Origin: Chryseobacterium sp. RU37D
GTDB taxonomy: Bacteria > Bacteroidota > Bacteroidia > Flavobacteriales > Weeksellaceae
Direction: 5' to 3'
Length of the DNA stretch: 64,000 nucleotides
Assembly: GCF_900156075.1 (NCBI RefSeq)
Contig: NZ_FTMM01000019.1
Location: forward strand, 1-64,000
The first letter of the stretch is position 1. Each line of letters starts with the position of its first letter. The notes beneath the pieces were generated by a model. That model had not been told where the DNA came from, made no database searches, and saw only the letters and a list, made by a program, of their open reading frames with translations. Positions 43,576-51,109 of the stretch are shown here, in pieces. The position numbers and the translations under genes are program-made.

Positions 43576-44058
43576 ATGAACTATAATATCCGGAAAATAA
43601 AAATATCAGAAAATATTGATATCGTAAATGAACTAGTAGGAGAACTTCATGTTTCAGAAAAGAAAATGAATGATAAGACTGCCGAATGGAGTTTAATTCG
43701 TGACAGTTACCTGAGTTTTATGAAAGATTGTGAAGAAGAAAGTGATGGCACTTTCCTTATTGCTGAAACAGGCGGAAAACCGATTGGTTTTATTTTTGGG
43801 TATATTGATGAAAAAGATGACAGTAATTTTGAGACTGGAGAAGATGATGACCTATATGTTTCCGAAGGCTATGTGAAGAAAGAATTCAGAAAACATGGAA
43901 TTTATTCTGCTCTTAATAAAGCTTTTGAAGAGACTTACAAAGACTATAATATTAGAAAAATTTACCGTTATACTTTATGCAATAATCACACAATGCAGAG
44001 ATGGCTGGATAGACAAGGATATCGCCCCGTAAGGATTGTTTATGAAAAGTGGTTGTGA
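43576..44058 (+). CDS. GNAT-family N-acetyltransferase
   Basis: A 160-aa acetyltransferase. The acetyl-CoA loop is around YVSEGYVKKEFRKHGIYSAL (motif A, R-x-x-G-[IL]-[GY]-[ST] type), with FIFGYIDEKDD before it and YRYTLCNNHTMQRWLDRQGY after (C-terminal NxxMxxWLxxxGF-type ending). The frame starts at a TTG at 43507, but the ATG at 43576 (MNYNIRKIKI) gives the family N-terminus. It lies 94 nt after the Pls-like gene. It could acetylate the product for capping or self-protection, which is inference from position. Confidence 0.85.
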   Translation: MNYNIRKIKISENIDIVNELVGELHVSEKKMNDKTAEWSLIRDSYLSFMKDCEEESDGTFLIAETGGKPIGFIFGYIDEKDDSNFETGEDDDLYVSEGYVKKEFRKHGIYSALNKAFEETYKDYNIRKIYRYTLCNNHTMQRWLDRQGYRPVRIVYEKWL

Positions 44059-44087
44059 TTTTTTGATTTAAAATGATTTATATATCG

Positions 44088-44120
44088 AAACCTTATAGGT
44101 TTTGAAAACCTATAAGGTTT
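44088..44120. terminator. Bidirectional terminator-like palindrome
   Basis: AAACCTTATAGGTTTT is followed by GA and the complementary AAACCTATAAGGTTT. It is almost perfectly palindromic, lies between the convergent GNAT and PPTase genes, and T's follow on both strands. Confidence 0.75.
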
Positions 44121-44162
44121 GTTTTGTATGAGTAAAAATTATTTAAGAAAAGTTTGTTATAA

Positions 44163-44810
44163 TTAAAAGATTACTTCTTCCAAATTTAATTGAATATTTT
44201 GCTGATCTGTTGCAATATAAGTGATCGAATTTTCGGAAATATTTAATTCTTTAGTAAAATATTTTTCATTATTAATCTGGACAACATTTTCATGCGCATC
44301 AATGGATTGCAAATCCTGAGAAATCCCTAAACCTGATGCTTTTAAAACAGCTTCTTTTTTAGTCCAGATTTCATAAAAAGCAGTTTGCGGATTGAGTTGC
44401 TGATGAATAAATTGCTGTTCGTTTGGATGAAGAAAATCCTTGTAAATATTGACGTCTAAAGGTTTTATTAATTCAGAATCGATTCCACATTGATTTTTTC
44501 CTGTAGCACAAACAACAGAAAAATTTTCATGATGCGAAGTACTGAAATTAATTTCCAGTCCTTTAAAATATGGTTTGGAAAAAGAATCTTTTTGATACAG
44601 ATTCCAAAAAAAATTCTGATCAGGAGCTATTTTCCTCACCAGAATTTCTAATAATAATTTTGAAATTATTCTTGATTTTCTGTCTTCCTCATATTTATAC
44701 TGATTGATAGACTTTACAAGATTTTCCGGAAGCTTCGAAAATAATTCTTCTATTCTTTCGGAATTATTTTTACATAGGAAACTATATATTACCCAGACCT
44801 CCACTGACAA
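44163..44810 (-). CDS. 4'-phosphopantetheinyl transferase, Sfp type
   Basis: Moves phosphopantetheine from CoA to carrier proteins. The three Sfp motifs are visible: KPYFKGLEINFSTSHHENF (P1/P2, with the S-x-H-H-x2-F core), CGIDSELIKP (Mg-binding Asp and Glu) and WTKKEAVLKASGLGIS (P3, W-x-x-K-E-A-x-x-K). At 215 aa it is a complete Sfp-like protein. It starts 2 nt after the der stop, so it rides on the der transcript, and it is convergent with the NRPS cluster, for whose carrier domain it is a natural partner. Confidence 0.93.
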   Translation of the reverse strand: MSVEVWVIYSFLCKNNSERIEELFSKLPENLVKSINQYKYEEDRKSRIISKLLLEILVRKIAPDQNFFWNLYQKDSFSKPYFKGLEINFSTSHHENFSVVCATGKNQCGIDSELIKPLDVNIYKDFLHPNEQQFIHQQLNPQTAFYEIWTKKEAVLKASGLGISQDLQSIDAHENVVQINNEKYFTKELNISENSITYIATDQQNIQLNLEEVIF

Positions 44811-44812
44811 TT

Positions 44813-46123
44813 TTATTTTTGCCTGAAATACACCTCAATCGGAACTCCGGTAAACCCGAATTCTTTCCTCAATTGGTTTTCAGTAAATCTTTTATATGGC
44901 TCTTTTACATATTGCGGCAAGTTGCAGAAGAATACAAACTGAGGTGAAGGTGTCGGAAGCTGTACGCAATATTTAATTTTAATATACTTCCCTTTGTTCG
45001 CAGGAGGTGGTGTTCCTTCAAAAATCGGAAGCATTACTTCATTTAATTTTGAAGTTTTGATTTTCTTCTTACGATCTTCATAAACCTGCATGGCTACTTC
45101 TACAGCTTTTAAAATTCGTTGCTTTGTCAAAGCTGAAACAAATAAGATCGGAATATCCTGAAACTGCCCTATTTTGTCTTTGATCTGCTTCTCAAAGTCA
45201 CGTATCGTATTGGTCTGCTTATCCTCGATCAAATCCCATTTGTTTACCAAAATAACGATTCCTTTCCTGTTTTTCTGAGCCAATCCAAAGATATTCATAT
45301 CCTGAGATTCCCACCCCTGAGTAGCATCTACCATGATGATAACCACATCAGAAAACTCAATGGAACGGATGGAACGCATCACGGAATAAAATTCCAGATC
45401 TTCATTTACCTTAGATTTTTTACGCATCCCCGCAGTGTCCACCAGTACAAACTCGTGCCCAAATTTATTGTAAAGGGTTTGGATACTGTCTCTTGTAGTT
45501 CCTGCAATATCTGTCACTATATTTCTTTCAACATCAAGTAAAGCGTTTGTCAATGTAGATTTTCCTACATTGGGACGGCCCGCAATGGTGATTTTGGGTA
45601 AGCCTTCAAATGGATCTTTGTATTCCGTGGTCGGGAAATCTCTAACAATATCATCCAGCAGATCACCTGTTCCTGAGCCCGTGGCAGAAGATAAGGTATA
45701 ATATTTATCGATTCCCAGCTGATAAAATTCCGTTGCGGGAAGTTCTTCTTTTGCAGAATCTACTTTATTGATAACAATATAAATAGGTTTGTTTGATCTT
45801 CTTAAAAGACGATAAATTTCGTAATCCGTATCTGTAAGCCCTTCTTCCACATTCATCATGAAAATAATTGAAGTAGCTTCATCCACAGCCAATTGCACCT
45901 GCTTACGGATCTCTTCTTCAAATATATCATCTGTTCCTACATCATAACCTCCGGTATCGATTACAGTGAAATCTACCCCATTCCAGTCAGACTTTCCGTA
46001 GTGACGGTCTCTGGTAACGCCAGCAGTAGAGTCTACAATAGCCTCTCTTCTTTCCAGCAAACGATTAAATAGTGTGGATTTTCCAACGTTGGGGCGTCCA
46101 ACGATTGCGACAATATTTGACAT
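44813..46123 (-). CDS. der: Ribosome biogenesis GTPase Der (EngA)
   Basis: A 436-aa double GTPase for 50S assembly. Two G domains are complete: GRPNVGKSTLFNRL, DTGGYD and NKVD in the first; GRPNVGKSTLTNAL, DTAGMRKK and NKWDLI in the second. A C-terminal KH-like domain ends in GFTGVPIEVYFRQK. Motif order and length are standard. It heads the unit that ends in the PPTase gene. Confidence 0.97.
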   Translation of the reverse strand: MSNIVAIVGRPNVGKSTLFNRLLERREAIVDSTAGVTRDRHYGKSDWNGVDFTVIDTGGYDVGTDDIFEEEIRKQVQLAVDEATSIIFMMNVEEGLTDTDYEIYRLLRRSNKPIYIVINKVDSAKEELPATEFYQLGIDKYYTLSSATGSGTGDLLDDIVRDFPTTEYKDPFEGLPKITIAGRPNVGKSTLTNALLDVERNIVTDIAGTTRDSIQTLYNKFGHEFVLVDTAGMRKKSKVNEDLEFYSVMRSIRSIEFSDVVIIMVDATQGWESQDMNIFGLAQKNRKGIVILVNKWDLIEDKQTNTIRDFEKQIKDKIGQFQDIPILFVSALTKQRILKAVEVAMQVYEDRKKKIKTSKLNEVMLPIFEGTPPPANKGKYIKIKYCVQLPTPSPQFVFFCNLPQYVKEPYKRFTENQLRKEFGFTGVPIEVYFRQK

Positions 46124-46433
46124 AAAAAAAATGTTTAATAATCCTTCGACTAAACTCAGGATAAGTTATTAATGGGTTTCTCCAACTTTTGGAGCCCAAT
46201 TTTTTTTGCAAAGATAAGGTTTTTATTTAAAGCAGTGAAAGTCAGGAAAACAAATAAGCCAAATAGCAAAAAGCTGATGACTTATACTCTTTTCTTTAAG
46301 CAACAAATTTTGCTTCTATTCAAAACTTTGTATATCAGTAATAAAACTTTATACCTACATTTTTATGCTATCAATTTTTAATTTTGACTTTTATATTTAA
46401 AATAAATTCTATAATTTCGCGACATAGAAACAG
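46124..46433. other. Intergenic region between der and tRNA-Gln
   Basis: About 310 bp. 46141-46163 (CCTTCGACTAAACTCAGGAT) is a half-copy of the family A repeat arm. A TAATTTCG just before the tRNA resembles a -7 element. The 69-codon plus ORF at 46172 has a Phe/Lys-rich composition that looks like chance. Confidence 0.5.
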
Positions 46434-46507
46434 AGACCCATGGTGTAGCGGTAACACTACTGATTTTGGTTCAGTCATCTGGGGTTCGAATCCCTGTGGG
46501 TCTACCA
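46434..46507 (+). tRNA. tRNA-Gln (anticodon UUG)
   Basis: The cloverleaf can be folded by eye: acceptor AGACCCA/TGGGTCT, anticodon stem ACTGA/TCAGT with loop TTTTGGT giving anticodon TTG, T-loop GGGGTTCGAATCCC, then discriminator A and an encoded CCA at 46505-46507. D-arm region TGGTGTAGCGGTAACAC is typical. Everything to its right is accessory DNA, so its 3' end is a likely insertion point. Confidence 0.95.
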
Positions 46508-46509
46508 AC

Positions 46510-46556
46510 AACAATAGCTAATTATTTGATTTATAAATAATTAGCTATTGTTTTAT
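46510..46556 (+). terminator. Terminator after tRNA-Gln
   Basis: Perfect 17-bp arms AACAATAGCTAATTATT and AATAATTAGCTATTGTT, followed by TTTTATTTG. Confidence 0.85.
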
Positions 46557-46602
46557 TTGTATTTTCCCCACAAATTCCCCACAACATCTTTAAAAATATT
46601 AA

Positions 46603-46632
46603 TATAAAAAGTCTCAGTTGAAACTGAGACAG
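46603..46632 (-). terminator. Terminator of the restriction-modification operon
   Basis: GTCTCAGTT pairs with AACTGAGAC. The minus strand continues TTTTTATATT. It follows the Mrr-like gene. Confidence 0.85.
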
Positions 46633-46663
46633 AATTATAAATTTATTATAATTAAAAATACTT

Positions 46664-47683
46664 TTAAACAGGCCAGTATATTCGCTTAAGAGGAACTAAC
46701 GCTTTTGTTTCTACATCTAAATTCTCATAGTTGTTTAACAGCAGCTCCACCAACCAATCTAAATCAACCAATGTAATTGCAATGTTAGCTCTTTCAGCTT
46801 CATGTCGGGCATCTTTGCTGAAACCTGACGTACTTACAAAAATTCCTTTATTGTAATCTCTCATTCCTCCAATAAAACTTCTGATATCAGGTGTTCCAAT
46901 TTTCTCACGAGTTCTCTTCTTAACTTCAACCTTAATACGAGGTTCTTCCATTCCTAATTCATCGGGTGAAACAATAATATCACTTCCTAAATCAGAACTT
47001 GAAGGCGTCATACGTGTCTTATATCCAATTCCCCTGAAAATACCTGCCACGAGTCTTTCAGTGTCCTGCCAACTCAAATTCGCAATTATGTCTTTGATAA
47101 ATTCCTGAGATTTGTACTGTACATCTTCTTTAAGTTCCACTAATTTTTCAGGTTCTTCTTCAATGTTTTGTTTTTCTTCTAACACAATCTCTTCATCAGT
47201 AGCATTTTCAGGATTTGATTCCAGTAAATCTTCCCAAACGTCTGACACTATTTCAAAAGTAGTAAGGACTGAACCGAGTGTATTCTTACTCGCCGTTGAA
47301 AGAACATCTCTACCAGTAGGTTCAGGCATCCATTCTACTCTACGGATATGATGGAAAGTTAAGGTTGTATCAAAATCATAATCAGAAGTAATTTCACCTA
47401 AATAATAATTTCGACTGGTCGAATCGTATGTGACAACTTTATCACCAATATTTATATCTTTTGCAAACCTCCAAACCTGAGAAGTATTCTGATTAATTCT
47501 TCCGGTGCTATCTTCTGGATATGTCCTTTCGTAAAGTTGCTTTAGAGAATCATAAGATATATCTGTCGGAATCTCTCCAAGATCATTCCATCCTATAGCA
47601 GCAATACCTGCTGATAAAAACTCATCTATTAAATACCCTCCGCTACCAGCACGAACCATCCATATTTTAAAATCTTGTTCCAC
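46664..47683 (-). CDS. Mrr-like restriction endonuclease
   Basis: A 339-aa protein. The C-terminal domain (residues ~195-330) is an Mrr catalytic domain of the PD-(D/E)XK fold: AGIFRGIGYKTRMTPSSSD, LGSDIIVS (Asp), PRIKVEVKKR (E-x-K) and GTPDIRSFIGGMRDYNKGIF with SGFSKDARHEAE. The N-terminal ~140 residues (IWMVRAGSGGYLIDEFLSAG, AIGWNDLGEI) form an EVE/PUA-like or wHTH-like recognition module. Mrr enzymes cut methylated DNA. It lies 67 nt after hsdS on the same strand, so it joins the type I operon or the same defence island. Confidence 0.88.
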   Translation of the reverse strand: MEQDFKIWMVRAGSGGYLIDEFLSAGIAAIGWNDLGEIPTDISYDSLKQLYERTYPEDSTGRINQNTSQVWRFAKDINIGDKVVTYDSTSRNYYLGEITSDYDFDTTLTFHHIRRVEWMPEPTGRDVLSTASKNTLGSVLTTFEIVSDVWEDLLESNPENATDEEIVLEEKQNIEEEPEKLVELKEDVQYKSQEFIKDIIANLSWQDTERLVAGIFRGIGYKTRMTPSSSDLGSDIIVSPDELGMEEPRIKVEVKKRTREKIGTPDIRSFIGGMRDYNKGIFVSTSGFSKDARHEAERANIAITLVDLDWLVELLLNNYENLDVETKALVPLKRIYWPV

Positions 47684-47750
47684 TAATTGATGTTTTTATT
47701 GTTATTTAGTTAGTTTTTTCTTAATTATTCAATGGCTTGAATTATCAAAC

Positions 47751-49625
47751 TTAATTTACTTCTTTACCATTCCCTTTCGGAACAAGGTTATTTTTTTTTA
47801 ACCATTCAATTGCATTAAAAAATTCCTGACGCTCAATTTTTAATTTTGAATCATGCCAATTTTCTCTGGCCTCAGTTACAATTGCTTCATCATTAATTTG
47901 AATTTTCCGAATAATGAGATTATTCCATCCTGAATATGTAGTAGCCACGACTTCAGCTTCATGAGTAGTCTTCATATTAGCAAATAAGTCGATTACTCTT
48001 CTAATCTCTTGTAAATAAGGTTTTAGATCCAGAACACACCTCATCATAAACGCATTAAAATTCTCTGCTTTAATATATTTATGACTATCATAATTCTCTC
48101 CTTTTACTTCCTGAACCGAAAACCATCTCTTTTCTTTTGCTAAAGGTTCTACAATTTTTACCAAATGTTCAAAAGCAGCCGGACCAGCAGCCATTTTTTT
48201 TGCTTCCCGTCCGAAATCTAAGTCAATATGCTTTTCAATAACCTCAACCGTTTTTTCTCCTTTGGTTCGGTATAAAGATTTTCCGACTTTTTCGTGAGCT
48301 TCTATTGCAAGAGCAATAACCATTGCCTGTTTGTCTGCTTTTTTCTTTGCATTGAAACTCTTAGTTCTTGCAAAATATGGGTCAATTACAGGTTGAGTGA
48401 TAGGAATAACTTTAGCTCTCCTCAATTCACCTTTGAACGCACTATCCAACACGCTGTTTTTAAGCCTTTTTAAAGCCTCTAATTTATTTTGGTAGTATTG
48501 GGTTAGTTTTTGGCTTTTCTCAGTAGTTTGGTCTAAATATGCAACTATAAATTGCTGTTCAGAGATTGAAGGTAATGGAATATGGGTATTTTCAATAAAT
48601 ACTTTTGTTACTCTTTTTAAACCAACAGCCCCACTCATATTTTTAGCACCTTCTATTAAAAAACTCTGTCTCGAAATGAAATAGTAAATGAACTTCGAAA
48701 GAACTTTTTCAGAAGGTCTAAAAACATAATATTCACTTGAACCAAAGCCAATACCATTTACTAGGTTTTCTGCAACTCCTGATTTTCCATTTTCAAAACA
48801 AGGAGTAACTTTGGCTAATAAAACATCATTGTCTTTAAAATAAGTGTAACCTTTATATACTTCTGAAATCTTTCTAACTTCCTGTGGATAGAAGTTAATT
48901 TTTCTTTCATTTAATACAGCCATTGGAACAAAAGAGCAATCCATTTCAGATAGGTTTTTAACTTCAGCCTTTTTAGGCTCAAACTCTGATATGCTTACAA
49001 GTTTTACTTTCTCACTCTCTAGACTTCCATAAATATTGTCTAGAACACTTTCATTGAGTTGTTTTAGCTTTTGGATATTTTCTTCTAACAAAGCAATGGC
49101 TTGGTCTAGCTTTTCAAAAATTTTATCTAATACCGAAACAATTTGTTTTTGCTCATCGAGAGAAGGTAAGTTTAAACTAACTTCTCTGATTTCTCTTAAA
49201 TGAAGATTGGGAACTCCAACCCCTTTTAGTCTTGAATTAAATTGCTCTTTAGCATTGGGCGAATTTATGAAGTTAAGCAAGTATTTTGGTAATATTTCGT
49301 TTTTGGGACGTAGTAAAGCCAAACTTACATAAATATCAAATATTAAGTCTTTATCTACAATTGCAGCAACTCCAGTAGTACCATTTTTGGCTAAAAGTAT
49401 ATCGTTGATTTTTGGAGAAACTCTTTTTTGCAGTTGTTTATGTAAATCATTAGAAACATATTTTACATCACTCCAATCAATTTGTCCTTTTGTTACATTT
49501 TTAGATGATAAAAAAATAACGCCTTCATCTTCATATTTTGGTGTATGATGTGTACCGTCTGTAATAGTATCACAAACGTCATTTAATGTAGTTTCTTTCC
49601 AGCCTTTTGGCAACTTATCCTTCAT
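47751..49625 (-). CDS. hsdS: Type I restriction-modification specificity subunit with C-terminal extension
   Basis: The DNA-recognition subunit. Two target-recognition domains are visible: residues ~1-175 (LPKGWKETTLNDVCDTITDG, VSLALLRP, then LPSLDEQKQIVSVLDKIFEKLDQAIALLEEN as conserved helix 1) and ~205-400 (IPLPSISEQQFIVAYLDQTTEKSQ and the second spacer helix, ending LDSAFKGEL). A typical HsdS ends there, but about 200 further residues follow (from ~415 to 624), predicted helical, with FGREAKKMAAGPAAFEHLVKIVEP. The start overlaps the hsdM end by 11 nt. Confidence 0.92.
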   Translation of the reverse strand: MKDKLPKGWKETTLNDVCDTITDGTHHTPKYEDEGVIFLSSKNVTKGQIDWSDVKYVSNDLHKQLQKRVSPKINDILLAKNGTTGVAAIVDKDLIFDIYVSLALLRPKNEILPKYLLNFINSPNAKEQFNSRLKGVGVPNLHLREIREVSLNLPSLDEQKQIVSVLDKIFEKLDQAIALLEENIQKLKQLNESVLDNIYGSLESEKVKLVSISEFEPKKAEVKNLSEMDCSFVPMAVLNERKINFYPQEVRKISEVYKGYTYFKDNDVLLAKVTPCFENGKSGVAENLVNGIGFGSSEYYVFRPSEKVLSKFIYYFISRQSFLIEGAKNMSGAVGLKRVTKVFIENTHIPLPSISEQQFIVAYLDQTTEKSQKLTQYYQNKLEALKRLKNSVLDSAFKGELRRAKVIPITQPVIDPYFARTKSFNAKKKADKQAMVIALAIEAHEKVGKSLYRTKGEKTVEVIEKHIDLDFGREAKKMAAGPAAFEHLVKIVEPLAKEKRWFSVQEVKGENYDSHKYIKAENFNAFMMRCVLDLKPYLQEIRRVIDLFANMKTTHEAEVVATTYSGWNNLIIRKIQINDEAIVTEARENWHDSKLKIERQEFFNAIEWLKKNNLVPKGNGKEVN

Positions 49626-51105
49626 AACCTTTTAGAATTAAGTTGTCAATTTCAGTCAAAAGCAAATTGATATTTTTATCATTATTTTGGATTTCTGCTA
49701 AAATTTCGTTTGGAGATTGGTGTATTAATTCTTTTTGTTTTGCTGGATTTTTAGCACTTAAATCGTAGTTGCATTCTCTGATTTCATCGGCTGTAACGAG
49801 CCAAGAATTTTCAGTAGTACTACGCTTGTTGTACAATTCTACAAATTCAGCAATATGCTCGTATTGAATGGGCTTATTTTTAGTGAGTTTCTTCTCCAAA
49901 TTAATTTCGTAATACCAAACATCATGCGTTCCGCCTTTACGTTCAAAAAAGATTACATTGGTTTTTACTCCACTATAAGGCAAGAAAACACCAGCAGGCA
50001 AACTTAGTATCGTGTGCAAATTGAAGCTGTCTAACAAGTCCTTCTTTACAGCAGTAAATGCATTATTGGTTTGAAATAAAACACCTTCGGGAATTACAAT
50101 ACTTGCTTTTCCATTCAAAGCTAATTTTTTCATAAAATGTTGCAAGAATAATAGCTCGGTAGCAGTACTTTCCACAGGAAAATTGTTTTGGACTTCCTTC
50201 TTTTCCTTACCACCAAAAGGTGGATTGGCGAGGATAATGGAATAGCGGTCTTTCTCCTGAAAATCTCGGATGTTTTGGGTAAGTGTATTTTGCTTGTAGA
50301 TGTTAGGACTTTCGATACCGTGCAAAATCATATTCATCACACCCATTACATACGCCAAAGGTGTTTTTTCGTTCCCAAAAAACATTCCTTCTTTGATGTG
50401 TTTTAGCTGCGTGGTGCTGTATTCATTTTTCTTTTGCATTACATAATCAAACGCCTGAATTAAAAATCCAGCACTTCCGACTGCTCCATCATAAATAGTA
50501 TCGTTTACATTAGGCTCAAGGACTTCGACCATTGCTTTTATGACAGGACGAGGTGTGTAAAATTCTCCTGAATTTCCACCGTCGCTTCCCATACCTTTAA
50601 GCAAGTTTTCATAAATAATACTTAACTCAAATAAATCTTCTTGGCTCTGGAAATTAAGGTCTGCAATATTTTCTATAACTTCCCTTAGTGTATGTCCGCT
50701 CGCAATTCGATTGGTGATGAACTCGAAAACAGCACCAATTTTATATTTTACACTTTTTACTTCCTGTTGATTGGATTTAAAGTTTTCCAAATAAGGGAAA
50801 AGATCATCATTAACAAAATCAATAAGATCATCTCCTCCCATTGCACCTTTTAAATCATACTTTCCATCTTCTTTAAGTGGATAAGCCCATTTATCCCAAC
50901 GATATTTGGGATCAATTATATATTCGTATTGTTTACCATCAATTAAAGCATCAGATGCTTTGTTTTCTTCATAATCATGTAAATATTTTAAAAATAAAAT
51001 CCAACTGATTTGTTCGGTATAGTGCATTGCTCCGCTAATTCCATCGTCTCTGCGGAGAATATCTGTAATTCTGTCTATTCTTGATTGTAAATTCGCTATC
51101 GTCAT
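49615..51105 (-). CDS. hsdM: Type I restriction-modification DNA methyltransferase subunit
   Basis: N6-adenine methyltransferase. N-terminal HsdM_N (residues ~5-145, ILRRDDGISGAMHYTEQISW); then GEFYTPRPVIKAMVEVLEP, the SAM loop YDGAVGSAGFLIQAFDY (motif I) and ILANPPFGGKEKKEVQN (motif IV, N-P-P-F). Complete at 496 aa. It forms the modification enzyme with HsdS and the restriction enzyme with HsdR. Gene order on the minus strand is hsdR, hsdM, hsdS, with 4-nt spacing and an 11-nt overlap, so one operon. Confidence 0.96.
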   Translation of the reverse strand: MTIANLQSRIDRITDILRRDDGISGAMHYTEQISWILFLKYLHDYEENKASDALIDGKQYEYIIDPKYRWDKWAYPLKEDGKYDLKGAMGGDDLIDFVNDDLFPYLENFKSNQQEVKSVKYKIGAVFEFITNRIASGHTLREVIENIADLNFQSQEDLFELSIIYENLLKGMGSDGGNSGEFYTPRPVIKAMVEVLEPNVNDTIYDGAVGSAGFLIQAFDYVMQKKNEYSTTQLKHIKEGMFFGNEKTPLAYVMGVMNMILHGIESPNIYKQNTLTQNIRDFQEKDRYSIILANPPFGGKEKKEVQNNFPVESTATELLFLQHFMKKLALNGKASIVIPEGVLFQTNNAFTAVKKDLLDSFNLHTILSLPAGVFLPYSGVKTNVIFFERKGGTHDVWYYEINLEKKLTKNKPIQYEHIAEFVELYNKRSTTENSWLVTADEIRECNYDLSAKNPAKQKELIHQSPNEILAEIQNNDKNINLLLTEIDNLILKGYEG

Positions 51106-51109
51106 ATCC

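Noticed and set aside
46172..46381. 69-codon plus ORF before tRNA-Gln
   Set aside because: Phe/Lys/Leu-rich composition of untranslated AT-rich DNA, no domain, overlaps no conserved feature.
46550..46590. Repeated CCCCACAA words as the end of an integrase gene
   Set aside because: Only a few codons could be read (VVGNLWGKYK on the minus strand); not enough to call a gene remnant, so mentioned only as a possible relic.
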